This document shows positions 27,304 through 36,027 of a DNA stretch of 64,000 bases, one piece after another. Source of the stretch: Methylobacterium sp. NEAU K. Its GTDB lineage: Bacteria > Pseudomonadota > Alphaproteobacteria > Rhizobiales > Beijerinckiaceae. The first letter of the stretch is position 1; every line of letters starts with the position of its first letter. Position numbers and translations under genes: made by a program. The stretch is taken from contig NZ_JAUYZJ010000010.1 in assembly GCF_030700285.1 (NCBI RefSeq), positions 1 through 64,000 of the forward strand, in the 5' to 3' direction. The notes beneath the pieces are model-generated. The model was given only the letters and a program-made list of their open reading frames with translations, made no database searches and had not been told where the DNA came from.

Positions 27304-28572
27304 GTGCACGTCGTCCTCGTCGCCGACCATGCCTCGATCAACGGCGGCCAGGCCAAGGTCGCGATCGAATCCGCCCTGGGGCTCGCCGCCCGCGGATTCC
27401 GTGTGAGCCTGTTCGCGGCCGTCGGCCCGGTCGACAAGCGGCTGGAGGCCGCCGGCATCCGCGTCGTCTGCCTGGAGCAGGACGACGTCACCACGGCGCG
27501 CAGCAAGCTGGCCTTCGCGGCCCAGGCGATCTGGAACCGCGCCGCGGCCCGCGCCCTCGCGGCGGAGCTCGCCGCCTGCGATCCTCGGGACACCCTGGTC
27601 CACGTCCACGCCTTCGCCAAGGCGCTCTCGCCCGCCATCGGTCCGGCGTTGCGGGCCTCCGGCCTGCCCTGCCTGTACACGATGCACGAGTTCTTCCTGG
27701 TCTGCCCGACCGGCGGCTTCTACGCGTATCCGGAGCAGCGGATCTGCCACCGCACGCCGATGTCGGCCTCCTGCATCCTGGCGAACTGCGACGCGCGCAG
27801 CTACCCGCGCAAGGTCGCCCGGATGATCCGCCACGCCGGGCTCGCGCACGTGGCCCGGCTGCCGGAGCTGTTCGCCCACGTCATCACGATCAGTGACCTC
27901 CAGGAGAGCGTGGTGCGGCCGCTCATGCCCGGCGGCACCGTGTTCCACCGGGTCGACAACCCGATCGCGGTCGCCCAACAGCCGGTGCAGGCAGGGCCGC
28001 CGGGCGACTTCCTGTTCGTCGGCCGGATCTCCACCGAGAAGGGCGCCCCGATCTTCGCCGAGGCGGCCCGGCGGGCGGGGGTACGGGCGGTCTTCGTCGG
28101 CGATGGCTCCGAGCGGGGCGACCTCGCCGCCCGCTATCCCGAGGCCCTGATGCTCGGCTGGCGTGATCCCGCCGCCGTGGAAACGCTGTTGCGGCAGGCC
28201 CGGGCGCTGGTCTTCCCGAGTGTCTGGTACGAGGGCCAGCCGCTGACCGTCTACGAGGCACTGGCCTGCGGCACGCCGGTGATCGTCAGCGATGCCTGCG
28301 CGGGCCGGGAGGCGGTGCTCGATGGCACGACCGGGCTCTGGTTCCGCTCGGGCGACCCGGATGCGCTGGCCGCGCACCTGCGCCGCCTGTCAGACGACAG
28401 GCTCGCCGCCCGGATGGGCCAGGCCGCACACGCCCGCTACTGGGCTGCGCCGCTCACCCCCGAGGTCCATCTCGACCGGCTCGAGGGCGTCTATGAGGCC
28501 GTGATGATCGGGGCGTCCGCACGCGGGCGGGTGGCGGAGCCGAAGCCCGAGCGGTCGGCGGTGACGGCCTGA
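27304..28572 (+). CDS. Glycosyltransferase family 4 protein (paralogue of its divergent neighbour)
   Basis: GT-B fold enzyme of 422 residues from GTG 27304. It begins VHVVLVADHASINGGQAKVA, parallel to the neighbour. The donor domain contains LFVGRISTEKGAPIFAEA and YEGQPLTVYEALACGTPVIV. Several Cys in the middle (ICHRTPMSASCILANCD) have counterparts in the paralogue. The product is probably a cell-surface glycan. Confidence 0.87.
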   Translation: MHVVLVADHASINGGQAKVAIESALGLAARGFRVSLFAAVGPVDKRLEAAGIRVVCLEQDDVTTARSKLAFAAQAIWNRAAARALAAELAACDPRDTLVHVHAFAKALSPAIGPALRASGLPCLYTMHEFFLVCPTGGFYAYPEQRICHRTPMSASCILANCDARSYPRKVARMIRHAGLAHVARLPELFAHVITISDLQESVVRPLMPGGTVFHRVDNPIAVAQQPVQAGPPGDFLFVGRISTEKGAPIFAEAARRAGVRAVFVGDGSERGDLAARYPEALMLGWRDPAAVETLLRQARALVFPSVWYEGQPLTVYEALACGTPVIVSDACAGREAVLDGTTGLWFRSGDPDALAAHLRRLSDDRLAARMGQAAHARYWAAPLTPEVHLDRLEGVYEAVMIGASARGRVAEPKPERSAVTA

Positions 28573-28854
28573 ACCGGATTCGCCGTGCCGTTCAGGGCCT
28601 GATCGATGGATTGCATAACCGAAGGGCCCCGAGTTCCGGGCAAGACGCGCGCCCTCCTCCCCCTTCAGCGAGCTGCGATGCGTGAATCCGCAAGGCCCGC
28701 TGCGGGGCGGGAGACCGGCGCGGCGTCTGCTGACCGGACGTCCTTCACGTCGCAGGAAGCCTCGCGGGGCCGAGAAGATCGGAAACTCCCGCCCTCCGTC
28801 GCGTTGACGCGCACAGGCACCATCGCGTGCACCCGTCACCGGCGAGGGAGAACC

Positions 28855-29034
28855 ATGGCCGAGGATCAGAAGCGTCAGAGCGCGACCAAACCCGGGCTCC
28901 GGCAGGGCAGCGCCAAGCCGGACGACAAGCGGAATCCCGAGAACGAGCAGGAAAAGATGGACGAGCGCCTGGACGAGGCCCTCGAGGAGACGTTCCCGTC
29001 GAGCGATCCCGTCTCGGTGAAGATCACCAAGTGA
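28855..29034 (+). CDS. Small charged protein, conserved-type C-terminus
   Basis: 59 residues, hydrophilic, with a Lys/Gln-rich N-terminus and the C-terminal motif LDEALEETFPSSDPVSVKI. Short proteins ending in a DEALEE(S/T)FP-SDP motif recur in Methylobacterium and relatives as far as I recall, with no known function. A GAGGGAG ribosome site lies four bases before the ATG. It stands alone between a glycosyltransferase and the convergent mcd. Confidence 0.75.
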   Translation: MAEDQKRQSATKPGLRQGSAKPDDKRNPENEQEKMDERLDEALEETFPSSDPVSVKITK

Positions 29035-29088
29035 GACCGGTCGTCGGGCGGCACGGTCCGCCCGACGGTTCTTTCCGGATCGGCCCGC

Positions 29089-30771
29089 TCAGGCGGCTTC
29101 GAGCAGGCGCCGGGCGATCACCTGAGCCTGGATCTCCGCCGCGCCCTCGAAGATCGACAGGATGCGGGCGTCGCACAGGATCCGGCTGACCGGATATTCC
29201 AGCGCGAAGCCGTTGCCGCCGTGGATCTGGAGCGCGTTGTCGGCGGCCGCCCAGGCCACGCGGGCGCCGAGCAGCTTGGCCATCCCGGCTTCCAGGTCGC
29301 AGCGCTTGCCGGCATCCTTCTCGCGGGCCGAGAAGTAGGTGAGCTGGCGGGCGATGTTGATCTCCACCGCCATCATGGCGAGCTTGTCGGCGACCCGGGG
29401 GAAGTTGACGAGCGCCTTGCCGAACTGGACCCGCTCCTCGGCGTAGCGCAGACCGACGTCGAGGGCCGACTGGGCGACACCGATGGCCCGGGCCGCGGTC
29501 TGGATCCGGGCCGACTCGAAGGTCTGCATGAGCTGGGCGAAGCCCTTGCCCTCGACCTCACCCAGCAGGTTGCCGGCCGGCACCTCGAACCCTTCGAAGG
29601 CCAGCTCGTATTCCTTCATGCCACGGTAGCCGAGCACCTCGATTTCGCCGCCGGACAGGCCCTGGACCGGGAACGGGTCGGCATCCGTGCCGCGCGGCTT
29701 CTCGGCGATCAGCATGGAGAGGCCGCGATGACCCTTCTCCTCGGGCTTGGTGCGCACCAGCACGGTCATGATGTCGGCGCGGACCGGATGGGTGATCCAG
29801 GTCTTGTTGCCGGTGATCTTCCAGACGTCGCCCTCCTGCACGGCCCGGGTGCGCAGGCTCGCGAGGTCGGAGCCGGTGTTCGGCTCGGTGAAGACGGCGG
29901 TGGGCAGGATGTCGCCGCTCGCGATCTTCGGCAGGAAGCGCTGCTTCTGCTCCTCGGTGCCGCCGCACAGGATCAGCTCCGCGGCGATCTCCGAGCGGGT
30001 GCCGAGCGAGCCAACGCCGATATAGGCCCGGGACAGCTCCTCCGAGACGACGCACATCGCCGTCTTCGGCATGCCCATGCCACCGTATTCCTCCGGGATG
30101 GTGAGGCCGAACACGCCGAGCTCGGCCATCTTGGTGACGACCTCCATGGGGATGTAGGCGTTCTGCAGGTGCCAGGCGTGGGCCTTGTCGACCACCTCGG
30201 CCTTGCCGAAGCGGCGCATCTCGGAGCGGATCGCCTCCATGTCCTCGTCGAGGCCCGAGGCGCCCACCGTGGCCGCGCCGCTGCCGTCGCGCATCAGGGC
30301 GACCAAGGCAGCGCGGTTGTCCGGGGTGTTGCCCTCGGCGATCAGCGTCTCGACCGCCTCCGTGCGGTACTGCGCCACCTCCTTGGCCGAGAGGCCGAGC
30401 GACCCGGTCGGGCGGACCATCTCGCCCTGGCTCATCGGGATGCCCGAGAAGAGCTGATCGAGGTACTCGCCCGCGCCGATCCTGACGAGGAGCGCCTCGG
30501 TCTCCCCGAACCGGCCTTCCGCCTGCAGGCGCTCGGCGTAGCCGCCGAGTTCGGCGACCGCCTCCGCGTAGGTCGCGAGCCACGCCAGCCCGTGAGCGGC
30601 GTGTTGCTGCGCCTCAAGCTTGCCCGCATCGATCCGACCGTCGGTGCCGAGGATGCGGGTCCGGACACGCCGCGTGGCTTCCGCCACGAGCGCCTTGGCG
30701 CTCTCGCCGGCGGCCTTGGCCAGGGTAACGAGGTCCTGTGGCTGTGACTGAATGGCGGGGGATGCGGACAT
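29089..30771 (-). CDS. mcd: (2S)-Methylsuccinyl-CoA dehydrogenase (ethylmalonyl-CoA pathway)
   Basis: FAD enzyme that oxidises methylsuccinyl-CoA to mesaconyl-CoA, a step of the ethylmalonyl-CoA pathway used to regenerate glyoxylate on C1 and C2 compounds. 560 residues: a long N-terminal extension (about 150) absent from ordinary acyl-CoA dehydrogenases but typical of Mcd, then the acyl-CoA dehydrogenase fold with AVFTEPNTGSDLASLRTRA, KTWITHP and a C-terminal ALQIHGGNGFALEYPVSRIL, IFEGAAEIQAQVIARRLL. Stands as a single gene here. A generic acyl-CoA dehydrogenase is the alternative, but the extension argues against it. Confidence 0.87.
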   Translation of the reverse strand: MSASPAIQSQPQDLVTLAKAAGESAKALVAEATRRVRTRILGTDGRIDAGKLEAQQHAAHGLAWLATYAEAVAELGGYAERLQAEGRFGETEALLVRIGAGEYLDQLFSGIPMSQGEMVRPTGSLGLSAKEVAQYRTEAVETLIAEGNTPDNRAALVALMRDGSGAATVGASGLDEDMEAIRSEMRRFGKAEVVDKAHAWHLQNAYIPMEVVTKMAELGVFGLTIPEEYGGMGMPKTAMCVVSEELSRAYIGVGSLGTRSEIAAELILCGGTEEQKQRFLPKIASGDILPTAVFTEPNTGSDLASLRTRAVQEGDVWKITGNKTWITHPVRADIMTVLVRTKPEEKGHRGLSMLIAEKPRGTDADPFPVQGLSGGEIEVLGYRGMKEYELAFEGFEVPAGNLLGEVEGKGFAQLMQTFESARIQTAARAIGVAQSALDVGLRYAEERVQFGKALVNFPRVADKLAMMAVEINIARQLTYFSAREKDAGKRCDLEAGMAKLLGARVAWAAADNALQIHGGNGFALEYPVSRILCDARILSIFEGAAEIQAQVIARRLLEAA

Positions 30772-30984
30772 GATTTTTTGCTCGCGTGGCGTCTTATTGG
30801 ATTCTCGTCTTCTAACCCGCCCGAGGCCGGGGCCGAAGCAGATTTCGTTTGGCCCGTCTTGAACTCAAGTTGAATGCGATGCCGCGCCCTCAGTGCTTGC
30901 GGCCGGGTTCACCCTTCGCCGACGTGAAGTCCGGCCCGGTGTTGAAGAGTGCGGCCCGGCGAGACCTTGGCGGCCGGGCGCGGC

Positions 30985-31191
30985 TCAGTGCTTCTGCTCG
31001 CAGCGCGTCTTCACATAGGCGCCGTCCTCGCCCTTGAAGCCGGAATTGGCCGCGAGCACCGGGCCCTGGATCAGACACTCCTGAAGCGTGTGGGCCGGGC
31101 CCGTGACCACGTCGATCGCCGTGTCGCGCGAGCAGTCCGGAGCCTGGACGGAGGCGGCGCAGATGAGCGCGACGACGAGGATCTGGTTCAT
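30985..31191 (-). CDS. Small secreted Cys-containing protein
   Basis: 68 residues. A short signal peptide (MNQILVVALICAASVQA) is followed by a mature domain of about 50 residues with three Cys (APDCSRD, LQECLIQG, KTRCEQKH). No named family. It lies 90 bases downstream of the Rieske/FAD oxidoreductase on the same strand. Confidence 0.7.
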   Translation of the reverse strand: MNQILVVALICAASVQAPDCSRDTAIDVVTGPAHTLQECLIQGPVLAANSGFKGEDGAYVKTRCEQKH

Positions 31192-31280
31192 GCGGCCTCC
31201 CAGGGTCCGGCTTTTCCAGCCCGGCTCTTCGGCGCCTGGGCATCGTCAAGCGAAAGACGCCGTCGGCCGCCGTGGTTCCC

Positions 31281-32831
31281 CTACACCAGGGCATGAAGAT
31301 CCGCACCGCGCTCGATCGCCTCGGGGGTCGGCAGGCGACCCTCGCCGAGGAGGTGCAGGAACGCCGTGAAGGCCCGGTTGCGGCCGATGCTGCAGGCCGC
31401 AGTGACGCGGTCCGCGCGGACGTAGAAGGCGATGAAGTCCAGGGCCTCCGGGTCTCCCTGCAGGATGATCCGGTCGAAGCCGGGCGCGTAGCCGCCGTAA
31501 TCGAGGCGCTTGTCGCCCTGGTTGCTCCAGAAGAACGGCGCGTCGGCGAACCCGCCGCTGGCGCCGAGGATCGCCCGGGCGACGTACATCCCATGCTGCT
31601 GCGCCAGCCGCCAATGCTCGATCCGAGCGGTGAGCCCGCTGCCGCGCTCCGGGAAGGCCGCGATGTCGCCGGCGATCCAGACCCTGTCCGCCAACCTCAG
31701 GTCGGGGCCGACCGGGATGCCGCCGCTCTCGTCCGGCTCCGCCCCGGCGATCACGCCGGTCTCCGGCAGGGCGCCGGCACCGATCAGCACGATATCGGCC
31801 GGCAGCCTCTGTCCGTCCTCGGTCTCCACCGCCTGCACGCGCCCGCTGCCGGCGATCCGGGCTACGCTCCCGGTCACGAACGCGACGCCGTTGCCCGCAT
31901 GGTAGCGCTTCAGCGCCGCGCCTACGGCCTCGCCGAAGCGCTTGGCGAAGGGCACGGCCTCCCGCGACAGCACCGTGACGGACAGGCCGCGCTTGGTCAG
32001 GAAGGCGGCGGCCTCCAGGCCGATGAAGCCCGCGCCGATCACCACGACGCGCCGGCCCACCTCCGCCGCCGCGCTGAGGCGCAGAGCGTCGTCGAGGCTG
32101 CGCAGCGTCATCACGCCGTGGAGTTCGCGCCCCGGAAAATCCGGCACGGCAGCCTGGCTGCCGGTGGCGATCAGCAGCGCATCGGCCTCGAGGGTACGCC
32201 CGTCCGCCAGCGTGACCCTGCGCGCGGCCGGCTCGATCCGGGTCACCGTGGCCTCGATTCGGTCGACCCGGTGGGCGGCGGAGAAATCGGGCTCCAGCAG
32301 GGTCTTCTCCGCCGGGGTGGGCTTGGCCAGGAACTGCTTGGAGAGTTTGGTCCGGTCGTAGGGCGGGTGCGCCTCGCGCCCGACCATCGTGATCGCGCCG
32401 GAGAAGCCTTCGCGGCGGAGCGTCGTGATGCAGGCCGCGGCCGCAGCACCCGTACCGACGATCAGCACGTGCGCGATCGGCGTCTGGGCCTGCTTGGGCC
32501 CGACGGGCTCGGGCGCGAGCGTCGCCACCGCCTCGCCGCCCTCGATCCGCACCGGATAGCGGGTGAGCGATTCGAGCGCGGGCGGCTCCTCCAGGGTGCC
32601 GTCGGCGACCGAGAACGCCGCCTTGTGCCACGGGCAGTAGATCCGTTGCCCGCAGATCTCGCCCTTGGCGAGGGGCGCCCCGAGATGCGGGCACTTGGCC
32701 TGGAAGGCGCGCACCCCGCCGGCATCGCGCACGAACAGCACTGCGTCCTCGCCCGCCTTCCCCTCGGCCATGCCGCCGGGGGGGATCGCGTCCAGCGCGA
32801 GCCGGATCTCGCGGGGCTTGTCCTGCAGCAT
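31281..32831 (-). CDS. Rieske-domain FAD/NAD-dependent oxidoreductase (AIF-like)
   Basis: 516 residues. An N-terminal Rieske domain binds a 2Fe-2S cluster through CPH (47-49) and CPWH (66-69). A FAD domain begins near 121 (VLIVGTGAAAAA), with an NAD-binding insert (VVVIGAGFIGLEAAAFL) and the FAD-contacting IWIAGD-type motif (RVWIAGDIAAFPE). The C-terminal domain is as in ferredoxin reductases and apoptosis-inducing factor-like proteins. It probably passes electrons between NAD(P)H and an unknown partner. The start at 32831 opens the Rieske homology. Confidence 0.88.
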   Translation of the reverse strand: MLQDKPREIRLALDAIPPGGMAEGKAGEDAVLFVRDAGGVRAFQAKCPHLGAPLAKGEICGQRIYCPWHKAAFSVADGTLEEPPALESLTRYPVRIEGGEAVATLAPEPVGPKQAQTPIAHVLIVGTGAAAAACITTLRREGFSGAITMVGREAHPPYDRTKLSKQFLAKPTPAEKTLLEPDFSAAHRVDRIEATVTRIEPAARRVTLADGRTLEADALLIATGSQAAVPDFPGRELHGVMTLRSLDDALRLSAAAEVGRRVVVIGAGFIGLEAAAFLTKRGLSVTVLSREAVPFAKRFGEAVGAALKRYHAGNGVAFVTGSVARIAGSGRVQAVETEDGQRLPADIVLIGAGALPETGVIAGAEPDESGGIPVGPDLRLADRVWIAGDIAAFPERGSGLTARIEHWRLAQQHGMYVARAILGASGGFADAPFFWSNQGDKRLDYGGYAPGFDRIILQGDPEALDFIAFYVRADRVTAACSIGRNRAFTAFLHLLGEGRLPTPEAIERGADLHALV

Positions 32832-32946
32832 GGTTGCCTCCCTCGGTGGCGGCCCGGGCCATGACGGGCCCGCGCGCATCAAGTCGCGACGCGGCCCAGG
32901 GTTGCCGGCCAGCGCGGTCGCAGGTCCCACCCGTCCGGCGGGCGGC

Positions 32947-33837
32947 TCAGCCTCGGCTCGCCACCGCGACCCCGAGCGCCGCCACCGCCATCCCGGCGCC
33001 CTGCACGAGGGTGAGCACCTCGCCGAACAGCAGGAAGCCCAGGCCGGCCGCGACCGGCGGCACCAGGAAGAACAGGGCGGCGACGCCCGCTACCGCACCG
33101 CGCCGGATCAGCGCCAGCAGCAGCAGGATCCCGGCCACCGAATTGACCAGGATCGCCCAGGCGAGCCCGAGCCACAGGGCCGGGGCCGGATCGAATTCCG
33201 GGCTGCCGAAGGCCAGCGCCAGCGGGATGGCGCAGGCCATGCCACCCACGAACTGCAGCGTTGTGTTGGCGAGGAGGTCGCCCCGGCCGCCGGTGCGCTT
33301 CTGCCAGAGCGTGCCCAGCGTCAGGGCCAGGACCGCCACGAGGCTGACCGCCAGCGCGCCCGGCGGGATCCCGGACGGGTCGGTGGCGCCGAGCTTCGGG
33401 GCGAGCACGAGGCCCGCGCCGATAAAGCCCAGCAGGATGCCGAGCGCCCGCCTGGCGCTGACACGCTCGCCCAACAGCGGCCGCGCCAGGAGCGCGGTCA
33501 GCAGCGGCTGGAGGCTGCCGACGAGGGCCGCGATCCCGGCCGGCAGCCCGCGGCTCACCGCCCAGAAGACACCCGACAGGTAGACGCCCTGCATCAGGAA
33601 TCCGGCGACCACGGGATCGCGCCAGCCCGCCCGGTTGCCCGGCCAGCGCACCCGCGCCGCCGTCGCGATCACGGCCAGCACCAGGGCGACGCCGGTGAAC
33701 CGGAAAGCCGTGAAAGCCAGCGGGTCGGCGTGCGGCACCACGGCGCGCGCGGAAATGAAGCCCGTCGCCCAGATCGGGACGAACAAAGCTGGGAGGGCGC
33801 TGGCCGCGAGCGTCGAGGGTCGTTCGGGATGGGGCAT
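32947..33837 (-). CDS. EamA/DMT-superfamily transporter
   Basis: Ten-helix inner-membrane carrier of about 296 residues with two EamA repeats, the usual architecture of drug/metabolite exporters. Examples are PIWATGFISARAVV in the first helix, LQPLLTALLARPLLGERVS at the end of repeat one and the matching LLFGEVLTLVQGAGMAV in repeat two. The substrate is unknown. Next to the Rieske oxidoreductase on the same strand, 115 bases away. Confidence 0.87.
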   Translation of the reverse strand: MPHPERPSTLAASALPALFVPIWATGFISARAVVPHADPLAFTAFRFTGVALVLAVIATAARVRWPGNRAGWRDPVVAGFLMQGVYLSGVFWAVSRGLPAGIAALVGSLQPLLTALLARPLLGERVSARRALGILLGFIGAGLVLAPKLGATDPSGIPPGALAVSLVAVLALTLGTLWQKRTGGRGDLLANTTLQFVGGMACAIPLALAFGSPEFDPAPALWLGLAWAILVNSVAGILLLLALIRRGAVAGVAALFFLVPPVAAGLGFLLFGEVLTLVQGAGMAVAALGVAVASRG

Positions 33838-34041
33838 GGCCGGGCGGACGGAGCATGCCGCCGCGCGAGTGGCAACGATGATTCGGGCCGCCGAACCGCA
33901 CGGGCCGACCGAACGCGCCCGGCGTGGCCGGGGCGCTTCACCGGGCCGCGAACGGGACCGGACGGCGCCGGCGGCGTTGACGGGCCGGCCCGGGCACCGT
34001 TCATCGGCGGGCCCGCCCGCCACGAGGATCGTTGGACACCC

Positions 34042-34944
34042 GTGAAACCTCTCCGCAGCGGATTACAGGTCGCAGGCCTCGCCGCGCAGCGCTTCGTCGC
34101 CCATGACGGCTGGGCGATCGCCAGCCACATCGCGCTCTCGACCCTGACGTCGCTGTTCCCGTTCCTGATCCTGCTGGCGGCGGTCGCCGGCCTGTTCGGC
34201 ACGCAGTCGCTCGCCGACGAGGCCGGGATCCTGATCTTCGATGCCTGGCCCCGGGAGATCGCCAAGCCGATCGTCGGCGAGGTGCATCGCGTGCTCACCG
34301 AGCAGCGCAGCGGCGTGCTGACGCTCGGCGCGCTGCTCGCCCTGTACTTCTCCTCCTCGGGCGTCGAGAGCCTGCGGGTCGGCCTGAACCGGGCCTACGG
34401 CCTGCGCGAGAGCCGTCCCTGGTGGCTGACGCGGCTCGAATCGATCGGCTACGTCGTGTGCGGGGCCTTCGCCATGCTGGCCTTCGCGCTGCTCGTCGTG
34501 CTGGGGCCGCTGATCTGGCGCAACGTCGTTCTGGTCGCGCCGGGGCTGGAGCCCCTCAGCCTGACCGTGGCGATCGGGCGCATCGCGGTCACCGCCCTGC
34601 TGCTGAGCATTGTCCTCGTCATCGCCCACAAGTTCGTCGCCGCCGGAAGGCGCTCCATCCTCTCGGTCCTGCCGGGAATCGGGGTTACGCTGGTGCTGTG
34701 GTTCTTCGCAGGCCTCGGCTTCGGGTTCTACCTCGACCGCTTCTCGAACGCCTACGCGTCGACCTACGGGGGCCTGGCCACCGCGATGGTGTTCCTGGTG
34801 TTCCTGTACTGGCTCGCCGCCATGTTCCTGTTCGGCGGCGAGATCAACGGCACGGTGATCGCCGCCCGCCGCAGCCGGCTCCAGGCGCGGATGCTGGCGC
34901 GGCGCGCCGAGATGGAGGGACGATGGACCGGATCGAGCACCTGA
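34042..34944 (+). CDS. YihY/UPF0761-family inner-membrane protein
   Basis: 300 residues from GTG 34042 with about six membrane helices. Family features are HDGWAIASHIALSTLTSLFPFL and TYGGLATAMVFLVFLYWLAAMF, then LFGGEINGTV. Older annotation as ribonuclease BN is wrong for this family; the function is unsettled. Its last 22 bases overlap the start of the alpha/beta hydrolase gene in another frame, which indicates translational coupling. Confidence 0.86.
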   Translation: MKPLRSGLQVAGLAAQRFVAHDGWAIASHIALSTLTSLFPFLILLAAVAGLFGTQSLADEAGILIFDAWPREIAKPIVGEVHRVLTEQRSGVLTLGALLALYFSSSGVESLRVGLNRAYGLRESRPWWLTRLESIGYVVCGAFAMLAFALLVVLGPLIWRNVVLVAPGLEPLSLTVAIGRIAVTALLLSIVLVIAHKFVAAGRRSILSVLPGIGVTLVLWFFAGLGFGFYLDRFSNAYASTYGGLATAMVFLVFLYWLAAMFLFGGEINGTVIAARRSRLQARMLARRAEMEGRWTGSST

Positions 34945-35795
34945 GGATTCAGGTCGACGGCGCGGAATTGCACGTCGCCCGCTGCGGCACCGGCACTCCG
35001 CTGCTGCTGCTGCACGGCTGGCCGGAATTCTGGCTCACCTGGGAGCCCGTGATGGCGCGGCTGTCCGCCCGCCACACCCTGATCGCCCCGGACCTGCGCG
35101 GCTTCGGCGACAGCGACAAGCCCGCCGGCGCCTTCGGGCCGCCGGAGCAGGCCGCCGACATGGTGGCCCTGCTCGATGCTCTCGGGATCGCCCGGGCCGG
35201 CATCGTCGGCCACGATGTCGGCGGGGCGGTGATCCAGGCGCTCGCCCGGGCCCACCCGGAACGCTGCGCCGGCCTGTTCCTGTTCGACTTCGTCTATCCC
35301 GGAATCGGCCCCCGCCTCGGGGCGCCGGACCGCCTCAGCGAGATCTGGTACCAGTCCTTCAACCAGATGGACCTGGCGGTGACGCTGGTGGGCGCCAGCC
35401 GGGAGAGCTGTGCCGCCTATATCGGCCACTTCCTGCGGCACTGGTCGCACCGGACGGAGGCGTTCGATGGGGTGCTGGACGCCTTCGTGGACAATTTCCG
35501 CAAGCCCGGAAACCTGGCGGGCGGCTTCGCGCATTACCGGGCGGCCCATGCCGGCCGGATCGCGATGCTCAAGGGCGAGGCCCCGCCCCTGCCGCCGATC
35601 GGCGTGCCGACCTGCGTGCGCTGGGCCGAATTCGACCCGATCTTCCCCTCCGCCTGGACCGACCGTCTGGGCGAGACCTTTTCCGATCTCGACTGCGCAC
35701 TGTTCCAGGGAGTCGGGCACTTCCCCCACCGGGAGGATCCCGACCGGGCGGCGCAGGAGATCGCGGGGTTCTTCGCGCGGATCGGGTGGATGTGA
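34923..35795 (+). CDS. Alpha/beta hydrolase, epoxide hydrolase/dehalogenase type
   Basis: 290-residue soluble hydrolase. The nucleophile elbow is GHDVGG with Asp at 98, so it belongs with epoxide hydrolases and haloacetate/haloalkane dehalogenases rather than Ser esterases. The oxyanion loop HGWPEFW (31-37) and DLRGFGDSDKP match, and the catalytic His lies in GVGHFPHRE near the C-terminus. The gene starts inside the yihY-like gene. The substrate cannot be predicted. Confidence 0.87.
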   Translation: MDRIEHLRIQVDGAELHVARCGTGTPLLLLHGWPEFWLTWEPVMARLSARHTLIAPDLRGFGDSDKPAGAFGPPEQAADMVALLDALGIARAGIVGHDVGGAVIQALARAHPERCAGLFLFDFVYPGIGPRLGAPDRLSEIWYQSFNQMDLAVTLVGASRESCAAYIGHFLRHWSHRTEAFDGVLDAFVDNFRKPGNLAGGFAHYRAAHAGRIAMLKGEAPPLPPIGVPTCVRWAEFDPIFPSAWTDRLGETFSDLDCALFQGVGHFPHREDPDRAAQEIAGFFARIGWM

Positions 35796-36027
35796 GCCGG
35801 GCGGCCGCTTCTCTCACCGAAGTCACGGATGCACCGCGCCCCTGTCCCGGTCAGGCTGGCGTTCGTAGGCCGTGACACCGGGCGAGCGCTCCAGCCCCTC
35901 GCGGGAGGAGCCGGAGGTGGGGGTTGTGCAGGAGGGACCGCTGCGCTCCGTCCGGAAACACCCCCCATCCCGGCCCCCTCGCCGCAGAGGGAAAAGCGCG
36001 GGGATCGAGAGACTTGCGGCCGAGCCC

